Assembly (NCBI GenBank): GCA_946887105.1
Contig: CAMPKJ010000236.1
Coordinates: 1 to 7,700 of the forward strand
DNA from: an uncultured Acidobacteriota bacterium
Lineage (GTDB): Bacteria; Acidobacteriota; Thermoanaerobaculia; Gp7-AA8
DNA: 7,700 bases
Direction of reading: 5' to 3'
Within the stretch, counting starts at the first letter, position 1. Each line of letters starts with the position of its first letter. Shown here one piece after another: positions 1 to 6,474 of the stretch. The translations under genes and the position numbers were made by a program. The notes beneath the pieces were generated by a model. That model did not search any database, was not told the DNA's origin, and was given only the letters and a program-made list of their open reading frames with translations.

Positions 1-55
<55 letters not shown>

Positions 56-87
56 AACTGGAGCGAGGCCGCTCCGAGAAGGCGCGC

Positions 88-116
88 AAGATACCAACAG
101 CGCACGCTCGTGGCAA
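88..116 (-). promoter_or_regulatory. Probable sigma70-type promoter of tRNA-Phe
   Basis: On the minus strand, TTGCCA (116 down to 111, five of six matches to TTGACA) is followed after exactly 17 bases by TATCTT (93 down to 88, four of six matches to TATAAT). The predicted start lies near 81, which would give a short 5' leader of about 26 bases before the mature tRNA end at 55. The match is by eye, but the spacing and position are what a housekeeping tRNA gene needs. Confidence 0.55.
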
Positions 117-216
117 GGGCAGTTAACGCTCGGGCTCGCGAATCATTCCAGTGCCGTCCGTGTCCTCGCGCCGAGGCTCCTCGGAGGCGCGCATCGGGCT
201 GACGGAACACGGCACC

Positions 217-222
217 TATAAT
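217..222 (+). promoter_or_regulatory. Consensus -10 box (TATAAT) immediately before the VWFA gene
   Basis: A perfect TATAAT lies in an otherwise GC-rich stretch. Its last base is seven bases before the GTG at 230, so transcription should begin at about 229-230, on or beside that codon. No good -35 is seen at 17 bases: the hexamer there is TCGGGC (194-199). There is also no TG extension, so an activator or an alternative sigma factor may help. If the box is used, the mRNA is leaderless or nearly so. Confidence 0.5.
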
Positions 223-229
223 TTAGTCC

Positions 230-1807
230 GTGTCCCCCAATCCCTTGTGCCGGTTGCGGTCGAGGCGGCGGCGCGAGATGACGTCGTATGCGGCCGCGGT
301 CGTGGTTCTGCTCACCATGCCGGCCGCAGCCCAGCTGAGCGAGACCGTGGAAGTGCGCGTGATGGAAATCGAGGCCACGGTCCGCGATAGCCAGAACAAC
401 CCCGTCGAAAATCTTACGCGCGATGACTTCATCGTGACCATCGACGGCAAGCCGGCCGAGATCTCGAACTTCTTCATCGTGCAGCGCGGCGTGATCCGCG
501 ATAACGTTTCGGCGGAGCAGGACGGCGTCGCGGCGCCGCCGCAAACCGTGCCCACCCGGCTGGTGATCATCGTCGACGACGTCCATCTCCATCAGGGACC
601 GAAGACGCGCGCGCTGCAGGCCGTCGGGCGATATCTCCAACAGACCATGGACGCTTCCACCACGGCCATGCTGGTGCGATGGCATGGCGCGCTGCAGACG
701 CGCGTCAAGCCGACTACGCGGAAGGACCTCCTGCTGTCCGGCCTCGAAGCGATGGAGAAGGAGCCGGGTGTCGCGGCACGCGCAGACAGCGAGCGCCGCA
801 CGCTGCTGCGGATGAAGGAGGCGCTTCCCCCGGACCAGTACTACCAGGCCGTGCTGCAGTTCTGCGAATCGCAGCAGCGCGAGAGCACGCAGACGTTCGA
901 CGCGATCAGGGAGATCCTGAAGTCGATCGCCGGCATGGAGGGAAGAAAGATCGTGCTCTTCGTCTCCGAAGGCATCCCGCTCCTGGCCGGCCAGGAGATG
1001 ATCGCCGACGCGGTAGGCAACAAGGGAAATCCGCTGGATGCGTTTCGTTTCGACCGCTCCAGCGACATGCGCGGCGTGGCCAGAGCGGCGCAGGAGGCGG
1101 GCGTCGTGTTCTCGACGCTCGACCCTTCGCCCACGGTGCCGGCCATGGACGACCCGGGTCTCGACTACAAGCGAATGCGCGACAACGCCCGCGACAGCGT
1201 CACTCATCTGGCCAGACAGACCGGCGGCGACGTGATCTTCGACCGGAACGATTTCGAGAAAGAGCTCCTCGCGCTCGACGAGAGGGTCTCGACGTATTAC
1301 TCGATCGGAGCGCGTCCGCCGTCCTCCGCACGCAAGAGCATTCGCGTCCAGGTGAAGGTGAAGAACCAGCCCAGGCTGCGCGTGCTGGTCTCTACGCGCC
1401 GCAACCTCACCTCTGGCGAGGAGGCCATCGCGAACGCCGTGCGCTCGCAGCTCTATCTTCGAGAGGAGAGCAATCCCCTCGGGGCGCTCGTGGCCGTGGC
1501 GAAGACGGAGCTCCGCAACGATCGCTGCGTGGCGTCCGTCGCCGTGCAGGTCCCGTCGGAGAGACTGACCCTCCTGCCGAACGGCGAGACCCGCGGCCAG
1601 ATCGATGTCCGCTTCGCGGTCCTCGATGCCCGCGAGCAGGAGTCGGACATCCGCACGTTGACCAGGAACGTGCGCGACGAGACCGTGGTCTCGGAGCTGC
1701 TGTCGATCGGGTTGCGGGATCGGAAGTACGTCGTTTCGATGGCCATCGTGGACCGATTGTCGGGAGCGGTGAGCTATCTGCAGCGGGATGTGCGCTGCGG
1801 CGGATGA
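230..1807 (+). CDS. Secreted VWFA-related protein, acidobacterial type
   Basis: This is a 525-residue exported protein of unknown specific role. The N-terminus reads as a signal peptide: basic R8-R15, hydrophobic AAAVVVLLTM (21-30) and an AxA-type site before Q35. A small N-terminal domain contains NPVENLTRDDFIVTIDGKP (57-75) and EISNFF, the signature that precedes the VWFA-like fold in the 'Acidobacterial VWFA-related' family. The central domain has the first strand LVIIVDDVHL (111-120), a helix with TFDAIREILKSIAGMEGRK, then IVLFVSEGIP (241-250) and GVVFSTLDPS (291-300). DDVHL replaces the DxSxS metal site, so canonical MIDAS binding is unlikely. The tail (about 355-525) is beta-rich (YYSIGARPP, SIRVQVKVK). 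GTG230 was chosen because starting at ATG278 would remove the basic n-region; TTG245 is an alternative. No Shine-Dalgarno precedes 230. A link to the lanthipeptide operon is not evident; the gap to the operon promoter is small and no strong terminator is visible there. Confidence 0.82.
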   Translation: MSPNPLCRLRSRRRREMTSYAAAVVVLLTMPAAAQLSETVEVRVMEIEATVRDSQNNPVENLTRDDFIVTIDGKPAEISNFFIVQRGVIRDNVSAEQDGVAAPPQTVPTRLVIIVDDVHLHQGPKTRALQAVGRYLQQTMDASTTAMLVRWHGALQTRVKPTTRKDLLLSGLEAMEKEPGVAARADSERRTLLRMKEALPPDQYYQAVLQFCESQQRESTQTFDAIREILKSIAGMEGRKIVLFVSEGIPLLAGQEMIADAVGNKGNPLDAFRFDRSSDMRGVARAAQEAGVVFSTLDPSPTVPAMDDPGLDYKRMRDNARDSVTHLARQTGGDVIFDRNDFEKELLALDERVSTYYSIGARPPSSARKSIRVQVKVKNQPRLRVLVSTRRNLTSGEEAIANAVRSQLYLREESNPLGALVAVAKTELRNDRCVASVAVQVPSERLTLLPNGETRGQIDVRFAVLDAREQESDIRTLTRNVRDETVVSELLSIGLRDRKYVVSMAIVDRLSGAVSYLQRDVRCGG

Positions 1808-1813
1808 CGGACG

Positions 1814-1826
1814 GTCACATTGTGAC
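1814..1826. promoter_or_regulatory. 13-bp palindrome, candidate operator
   Basis: GTCACA-T-TGTGAC is a perfect dyad seven bases after the VWFA stop and about 38 bases upstream of the -35 of the lanthipeptide promoter. An overlapping second dyad, GTGA-CGGA-TCAC, spans 1822-1833. The position fits an activator site, or a repressor acting from upstream. No regulator gene lies in the window, so the partner is unknown. It could also be chance, or a minor hairpin at the end of the VWFA transcript. Confidence 0.35.
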
Positions 1827-1863
1827 GGATCACGAAATAGTGTATCTGCACTAGGATTAAAGA

Positions 1864-1892
1864 TTGACGATTTGGATTTCTTTCTTTACATT
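1864..1892 (+). promoter_or_regulatory. Promoter of the lanthipeptide operon
   Basis: TTGACG (1864-1869, five of six matches) and TACATT (1887-1892, four of six matches) are separated by exactly 17 bases in a locally AT-rich patch. The predicted start is near A1898, or A1901 at the latest. That gives a 5' leader of only about 16-19 bases, just enough for the AAGGAGGA ribosome site before ATG1917. This is the best plus-strand promoter in the window and drives the precursor gene first. Confidence 0.65.
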
Positions 1893-1900
1893 CTTCCACT

Positions 1901-1908
1901 AAGGAGGA
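1901..1908 (+). promoter_or_regulatory. Strong Shine-Dalgarno of the precursor gene
   Basis: AAGGAGGA is a near-perfect anti-16S match, and GGAGG ends nine bases before ATG1917. It fixes the start of the precursor at 1917 rather than at any upstream in-frame codon. It is much stronger than the sites before lanC (GAGA at 2150-2153) and lanB (none visible). Confidence 0.8.
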
Positions 1909-1916
1909 ATCGTCCT

Positions 1917-2084
1917 ATGTATGAAGAACCCCTTCGACTCGTGCTGCACAAAGAGACCGTCGCCGTCCTTCGCACCGCGGAACCGAAGATCGGTCCCGAG
2001 GGTGGATGGCTGACCCTCTGCTCCCTGTCGGACCTCACCGGTTGTTGCGGCAGCAACGATTCGCCGCCTACCTGCTGCGCCTGA
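1917..2084 (+). CDS. lanA: Class I lanthipeptide precursor peptide
   Basis: This 55-residue peptide is the predicted substrate of the downstream LanB and LanC. Its leader (1-30) carries LRLVLHKETVAVL at 6-18. This is the LxLxKETVxxL pattern of leaders that add a strand to the peptide-binding domain of LanB-type enzymes, and it replaces the FNLD box of nisin-like leaders. The leader ends PEGG (27-30), a double-glycine site suited to C39 peptidase exporters. The core (31-55) starts WLTLCSLSD and ends with TGCCGS, ND and SPPTCCA. It holds five Cys (35, 43, 44, 53, 54) and seven Ser/Thr (T33, S36, S38, T41, S46, S49, T52), enough for up to five thioether rings. Core charge is low (two Asp, no Lys or Arg), unlike cationic nisin-type cores. 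The start is set by the Shine-Dalgarno at 1901-1908. A longer in-frame extension upstream would cross the promoter. The leader-type assignment is strong; the exact cleavage point and ring pattern are inference. Confidence 0.9.
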   Translation: MYEEPLRLVLHKETVAVLRTAEPKIGPEGGWLTLCSLSDLTGCCGSNDSPPTCCA

Positions 2085-2093
2085 GGCCCGTGT

Positions 2094-2121
2094 GACGCCG
2101 TCCGGCGAACCGGACGGCGTC
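2094..2121 (+). terminator. 12-bp hairpin between precursor and enzyme genes (attenuator or mRNA stabiliser)
   Basis: GACGCCGTCCGG (2094-2105) pairs perfectly with CCGGACGGCGTC (2110-2121) around the loop CGAA. The structure begins ten bases after the precursor stop. There is no clear U-tract behind it (GATCCCTTCCTCC), so full intrinsic termination is unlikely. Partial read-through, or protection of the precursor mRNA 3' end from exonucleases, is more plausible. RiPP operons commonly place such an element after the precursor gene to lower enzyme expression. Confidence 0.7.
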
Positions 2122-2149
2122 GATCCCTTCCTCCGCCGCCCGATCCCTT
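2121..2149 (+). repeat. 9-bp direct repeat in the lanA-lanC gap
   Basis: CGATCCCTT occurs at 2121-2129 and again at 2141-2149, exactly 20 bases apart, between the hairpin and the lanC start. The second copy runs directly into the weak lanC ribosome site (GAGA, 2150-2153). Two turns of helix separate the copies, so a protein-binding role is possible, but a small duplication is equally likely. Confidence 0.4.
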
Positions 2150-2160
2150 GAGAAACACGA

Positions 2161-3429
2161 ATGACCTGGAAGCCACTGCTGACTGAAGAAAACTCTGCTT
2201 CCGCGCTTCGCGTGGTCCGTGAAGTGGCCGGCGTTCTGGCCGACCCTCCTTTGTGCTGGGTGCCTCCCGGCGCGAGGGACGAGTACATCCGCGTCGCGAA
2301 CGCCACGCTCGGCGGAGGCCGCGCCGGGATCGCCCTGTTGTTCGGATATCTGGCGCGCCTCGATCCGTCGGAGAGCTCGTATCGTGCGGCGGCGCGAAAC
2401 CTGATCACCCAGTCCGTGCGCGCCACGCAATCGGAGGTGATGGGTCCGTCGCTTTTCGGTGGATTCGCCGGTGTCGGGTGGGCACTGCGCAAATTGAGCG
2501 AGTGGGACATCGTGGCCTGCGATGAGAGCGCGTTTGACGCGATCGACGACGCCCTGGCCACCTATCTCGACCGGCAGCCGTGGCCGCTGCACATCGATCT
2601 GATCACCGGCATGACCGGCATCGCCGTGTACGCGCTCGATCGGCTCCCGCATCCGACGGCCGAGCACTGCCTGCAGTTGGTGGTGCGCAACTTCGAATCG
2701 TGCGCGGAGGAAACTCCCGAGGGGATCACCTGGTTCACCCGGCCCGAGCTGCTGCAGGCCGAGTCGCTGCGCTCGGCGCCGCACGGCTACTACAACCTCG
2801 GCATCGCCCACGGCGTGCCGGGGATCCTGAGCGTGCTGGCCAGGACCGCCGCCGCCGGAATCGAGACCGACCGCGCCGCACGGCTCGTCGACGGTGCCGT
2901 GCGCTGGCTGCTGGCATTGCAGCTCGAGAACGGTAACTTCCCGTACATGACCGGGCGTGAAGTGAACGTCCGACCGTCGCGACTGGCGTGGTGCTACGGC
3001 GCACCTGGAATCGCCGCTGTCCTCCACGACGCGGGCACATTGCTGGATCGCGCCGAGTGGCGTCAGGCCGCCGTTCGCATCGGAGAATGGGCAGCCGCGC
3101 TTCCCGCAGACCAGTCGGGCGTCGAAGACGCAGGCATCTGTCACGGTGCCGCCGGACTGGCGCACATGTTCAACCGTCTTCATCAAGCCACCGGAAACGC
3201 CCTGTTCGCCGATGCGGCGCGCCGGTGGTTCGCGCATGCGCTCGCGTACCGCAGAGACGGTCAAGGCGTGGCCGGATTTCGCGCCTGGAACCCCGACCCC
3301 ACCGCACCCGAACCCTACCTCGACGAGCCGGGACTTCTGGCCGGAACGGCAGGCATCGCGGCATCGCTGGCCGCGGCCTGTGCGGACATCGACCCGGAAT
3401 GGGACCGCATGTTTCTCATGAGCGCATGA
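2161..3429 (+). CDS. lanC: Lanthionine synthetase C-like cyclase (LanC)
   Basis: This cytoplasmic zinc enzyme of 422 residues catalyses Michael addition of Cys thiols to Dha/Dhb in the dehydrated precursor. The LanC repeats are visible in order: GGGRAGIALL (51-60), GGFAGVGW (100-107), DLITGMTGIA (146-155), YNLGIAHGVPG (211-221), RLAWCYGAPG (274-283), GICHGAAG (325-332) and GLLAGTAGIA (391-400). By family alignment C278, C327 and H328 are the zinc ligands. H217, R274, D146 and Y279 match the NisC active-site residues H212, R280, D141 and Y285, so all key residues are present. Its length matches the LanC family (about 400-420). ATG2161 has only a weak Shine-Dalgarno (GAGA, seven bases upstream), 76 bases after the precursor stop. 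Its stop overlaps the lanB start (ATGA), so lanC comes before lanB, the reverse of the nisin order. Confidence 0.95.
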   Translation: MTWKPLLTEENSASALRVVREVAGVLADPPLCWVPPGARDEYIRVANATLGGGRAGIALLFGYLARLDPSESSYRAAARNLITQSVRATQSEVMGPSLFGGFAGVGWALRKLSEWDIVACDESAFDAIDDALATYLDRQPWPLHIDLITGMTGIAVYALDRLPHPTAEHCLQLVVRNFESCAEETPEGITWFTRPELLQAESLRSAPHGYYNLGIAHGVPGILSVLARTAAAGIETDRAARLVDGAVRWLLALQLENGNFPYMTGREVNVRPSRLAWCYGAPGIAAVLHDAGTLLDRAEWRQAAVRIGEWAAALPADQSGVEDAGICHGAAGLAHMFNRLHQATGNALFADAARRWFAHALAYRRDGQGVAGFRAWNPDPTAPEPYLDEPGLLAGTAGIAASLAAACADIDPEWDRMFLMSA

Positions 3430-6400
3430 TCCGTTTCGCTCCCGCGGAATTCTTCGTCCTGCGCACGCCGCTCCTTCCGTTCGAGACGTTGCTGGAGTGG
3501 GCGAATGCCGAGGATGCCCATGAGCATCTCCTGTCCATCGTGGCGCGACCGCATGTTGCCGAGGCACTCGCGCTCGCATCGCAGAGCATCGCCGAACTGA
3601 CCGGCGGCGATGCGCCGCGTTCGCGGAAACTGCTTCTGGCGCTGGCGCGCTACGTGTGCCGCATGAGCGCGCGTCCAACTCCGTTCGGACTCATGGCCGG
3701 CTACAGCATCGGGCGCATCGCCGGCGAAACGCGCCTGACGCTATCCGACGCTACGGGCAACGAGCGCGTCACGCAGATCGGCGTCCAGCACCTCAATCGA
3801 TTCTGCGGGAGACTCGCGGAGGATCCCGCCATCCGCGAGCGGGCCACGCTGCGGCCGAATTCGAGTCTCTACGAGGTGGCCGGACAATACCGTTACGTCG
3901 AGTCGCACGAAACGTTCGACGGACGCGGATATCAGTTGCAGGCCGTGCGCGGCGGACGTGAGCTTCGCGCGGCCATCGATCTCGCGCGCGGCGGCGTGTC
4001 CGCGGATGAGCTCACGGAAGCCCTGGCTCGTGAGGTGGGCGCCGGCGCGGAAGCGGTCCGCGGTTACGTGGAACAGCTCGTCGCGAACCAGATCCTGATT
4101 CCCGATCTCTATCCGCGCGTGACCATTGGCGATGCGCTTAGAGAGCTCGGGCAGCGCCTGGCGCCGATCGCCGGACCGGCAGCGGCCCGCCTGACGGATG
4201 TGCGCGACGAACTGCAACGCATCGACGCCCGCGGCACCGGGCTCGCGGTCAGCGAATACGAAACGCTCCGCCGCTCGGCGGCCGAGCTCTTTCCCGATGT
4301 TCCGCTCGACAACCTCCTGCACGTGGCCATGCGCAAGCCGGCCGATCTCGAGCTCGCGCGCGGCGTGGCCGATCGCATCCTGCGCGGAGTGGACGTGCTG
4401 CGGCGCCTCTTCGGCGCTCCCGAACAGGACCCGATGAAGCGTTTCCGCGAACGGTTCCTGGAGCGCTACGAAAGCCGGTTCGTCCCCATGCTCGAGGCAC
4501 TCGACGAGGAGCTCGGCATCGGCTTCAGCGGCTATGGCGAAGAGGCATCCGACGACTCGCCGCTGTTGCAGGGACTGGCCTTTCCCACGGGCACGTCCAC
4601 TCCGCGCGCATTCGCGTGTGACAAAGTGCTGCTGGAGAAAGTCGGCCGCGCGCTGCGGGAGCAGTCGAACGAGATCGTGATCACGGCGGCCGACGTCGAT
4701 CGGATGTCCCTGCCGTCGCCGCTCCCGCTTCCCGATACGTTCGCCGCTCTGGCCAGCGTCGGTGAGCGCGAGCTCGTTCTGCACACGGTGCTCGGTCCTT
4801 CCGGCGCGCGGTTGTTCGGCCGTTTCTGCCAGGGAGACCGGCAGCTCGAAGAGCTCGTACGCGCGCACCTGCGGGACGAGGAACGTCTGCGGCCCGATGC
4901 GGTGTTCGCCGAAGCGGTGAACCTGCCGCAGGGACGCAGCGCGAACATCATCGCCCGTCCAACGCTGCGCGATTACGACGTGCCGTTTCTCGGCCATTCC
5001 GGCCTACCGCCCGAGCGTCAGATCGCGGCGTCCGATCTCCTCCTCGGCGTCCGCGACAACCGTCTCGTCCTCTGGTCGCGCACGCTGGACCGCGAGATCG
5101 TCCCGCGCGTCACCAGCGCCCATAACGTCAAGTCCCATGGCGTGAGTGTCTATCGATTCCTGGCCACCGTAGGCCGGCAGGGAGTGGCCAGCGCCCTATT
5201 CTGGGACTGGGGACCGCTCGCCGACCTGCCGTTCTTGCCGCGCGTCCGGTACGAGGACATGGTCCTCTCGCGCGCGACGTGGTTTCTTCGCGAAGAGGAA
5301 CGGAAGCTTTTGCGCGAAGGGACGGCGGCCGAACGCCTGCGCATGCCGCGGTTTCTGCTGTACCTGGACGGCGATCAGGAACTGCTCATCGATCTGAAAA
5401 ACGACATGACCATCGAGGCCTTCCTCGCCGCCGCGGCGCGCAGGGAGATCGCCATCGTGCACGAGCTCCTGCCGCAGCCGGACGAACTCGTGGCCGAGGG
5501 CCCGGACGGTCACTACACGCACGAGGTGGTCGTTCCGTTCCGGCGCGTCGAAGCGGTTCCCACTCCGAAGGCCGCGTCCCCTGCCTTACATCGGACGGAA
5601 GATCGCAACATCGCACCGGGTGGGGACTGGCTCTATCTCAAGCTCTACACAGGCTATTCGACCGCCGACCGGCTCCTCGTCGACGCGATCGCGCCGCTGG
5701 CGCGCCGGCTGCGCGACGAAGGACTGCTGCGCTCCTGGTTCTTCATCCGTTATCGCGATCCCGAGTCTCATCTTCGCGTGCGCCTGGCCGGAGAGCCGGA
5801 CGTCCTGTGGGGCGACGTGCGGCGCATCTTCTCCGAGGCACTCTCGCCGCTGCTCGGAAAAGGATGGATCTCGCGCATCCAGCTCGATACGTACGTTCGC
5901 GAGATCGAGCGTTACGGCGGCGTCGAAGGCATCAGGCTGGCGGAAGAGATTTTCTGCGCGGACAGCGATGCTGTGGCCGCTCTGTTGCCGCTGGTGCAGT
6001 CGGACCCGGCGCTGCGCTGGCAGCTCGCGGTCTTCGGGAGCGATGCCCTGGTCGACGATCTCGGATTCGATACGGCCGGCAAGTCGCGGCTGCTCGAGCG
6101 TCTGGTTCAGCTCTACGGGAGAGAGTTCCGCGCGGATCGCGCCGTGCGCGATCATCTGGCGAAGCAGACCCGCGTCCGACGCGAGGCGCTGCGCGCGGTT
6201 TTTGACAACGCGCAGGGCAGCGCGAACGAAGCGCCGTGGCGGACGCCCTATCGGGAACGTTCGGCCCGCGTGCGTCCGCTGGCCGGAGCGCTTCGCGGGC
6301 TGAATACCGGCTTCGAGGAGCTGGCCAGCAGCTACCTGCACATGCACTTGAATCGTTGGTTCCGGTCCACGCCGCGGGCGCAGGAATTCGTCGTCTACGA

Positions 6401-6473
6401 TCTGCTGCACCGGTGGGTACTCTCCCAGCTCGCGCGCGACCGCGTGCCGGCGACGGCACCTTCGGGAGGATGA
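3426..6473 (+). CDS. lanB: Full-length class I lanthipeptide dehydratase (LanB)
   Basis: This 1015-residue protein is expected to dehydrate Ser/Thr in the precursor using glutamyl-tRNA, by transfer of glutamate followed by elimination. NisB, at 993 residues, is similar in size. The N-terminal glutamylation domain (about 1-640) shows FFVLRTPLLPF (9-19; R13 matches NisB R14), RMSARPTPFGLMAG (79-92; R79, R83 and T85 match NisB R83, R87 and T89) and SSLYEVAGQYRY (146-157). The elimination domain (about 733-1000, SpaB_C-like) shows WLYLKLYTGY (735-744), WFFIRYRDPESHLRVRL (771-787), an LDTYVREIERYGG motif and HMHLNR (972-977), matching the region of NisB H961. Both halves are fused and intact, so this is not a split dehydratase. 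ATG3426 overlaps the lanC stop by four bases (ATGA) and has no visible Shine-Dalgarno, which implies translational coupling. An open frame runs upstream of 3426 inside lanC but is shadow sequence. Confidence 0.95.
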   Translation: MIRFAPAEFFVLRTPLLPFETLLEWANAEDAHEHLLSIVARPHVAEALALASQSIAELTGGDAPRSRKLLLALARYVCRMSARPTPFGLMAGYSIGRIAGETRLTLSDATGNERVTQIGVQHLNRFCGRLAEDPAIRERATLRPNSSLYEVAGQYRYVESHETFDGRGYQLQAVRGGRELRAAIDLARGGVSADELTEALAREVGAGAEAVRGYVEQLVANQILIPDLYPRVTIGDALRELGQRLAPIAGPAAARLTDVRDELQRIDARGTGLAVSEYETLRRSAAELFPDVPLDNLLHVAMRKPADLELARGVADRILRGVDVLRRLFGAPEQDPMKRFRERFLERYESRFVPMLEALDEELGIGFSGYGEEASDDSPLLQGLAFPTGTSTPRAFACDKVLLEKVGRALREQSNEIVITAADVDRMSLPSPLPLPDTFAALASVGERELVLHTVLGPSGARLFGRFCQGDRQLEELVRAHLRDEERLRPDAVFAEAVNLPQGRSANIIARPTLRDYDVPFLGHSGLPPERQIAASDLLLGVRDNRLVLWSRTLDREIVPRVTSAHNVKSHGVSVYRFLATVGRQGVASALFWDWGPLADLPFLPRVRYEDMVLSRATWFLREEERKLLREGTAAERLRMPRFLLYLDGDQELLIDLKNDMTIEAFLAAAARREIAIVHELLPQPDELVAEGPDGHYTHEVVVPFRRVEAVPTPKAASPALHRTEDRNIAPGGDWLYLKLYTGYSTADRLLVDAIAPLARRLRDEGLLRSWFFIRYRDPESHLRVRLAGEPDVLWGDVRRIFSEALSPLLGKGWISRIQLDTYVREIERYGGVEGIRLAEEIFCADSDAVAALLPLVQSDPALRWQLAVFGSDALVDDLGFDTAGKSRLLERLVQLYGREFRADRAVRDHLAKQTRVRREALRAVFDNAQGSANEAPWRTPYRERSARVRPLAGALRGLNTGFEELASSYLHMHLNRWFRSTPRAQEFVVYDLLHRWVLSQLARDRVPATAPSGG
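6464..6470 (+). promoter_or_regulatory. Shine-Dalgarno that sets the TTG start of the methyltransferase
   Basis: GGGAGGA lies inside the last codons of lanB, with five bases between GGAGG and TTG6475. The nearby ATG at 6470 is in a different frame, so TTG6475 is the first usable codon in the methyltransferase frame. It begins one base after the lanB stop. Confidence 0.6.
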
Positions 6474-6474
6474 T

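Noticed and set aside
168..190. Inverted repeat GCG-CCGAGG-ct-CCTCGG-agg-CGC upstream of the VWFA gene
   Set aside because: The two-base loop forces loss of inner pairs, a three-base bulge breaks the outer stem, and there is no U-tract. It is probably chance in GC-rich DNA.
1788..1916. In-frame upstream extension of the lanthipeptide precursor
   Set aside because: It would overlap the VWFA stop and span the promoter; the Shine-Dalgarno at 1901-1908 clearly serves ATG1917.
2041..2060. Small hairpin in the core-coding part of lanA (GTTGC-GGCA-GCAAC)
   Set aside because: The five strong base pairs are explained by the codons for the Cys-Cys-Gly-Ser-Asn stretch; there is no evidence of a separate role.
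2988..3425. In-frame upstream extension of lanB
   Set aside because: It lies wholly within lanC, encodes Arg-rich nonsense, and the LanB family N-terminus (FFVLRTPLLPF) begins right after ATG3426.
2068..3678. Minus-strand open frame (536 codons) across lanC and the start of lanB
   Set aside because: It opposes the LanC motifs and the lanC/lanB junction. Its product is low-complexity Arg/Gly/His-rich with no domain signature.
3741..4997. Minus-strand open frame (418 codons) inside lanB
   Set aside because: It is a shadow of the LanB frame; no ribosome site or promoter and no family motif.
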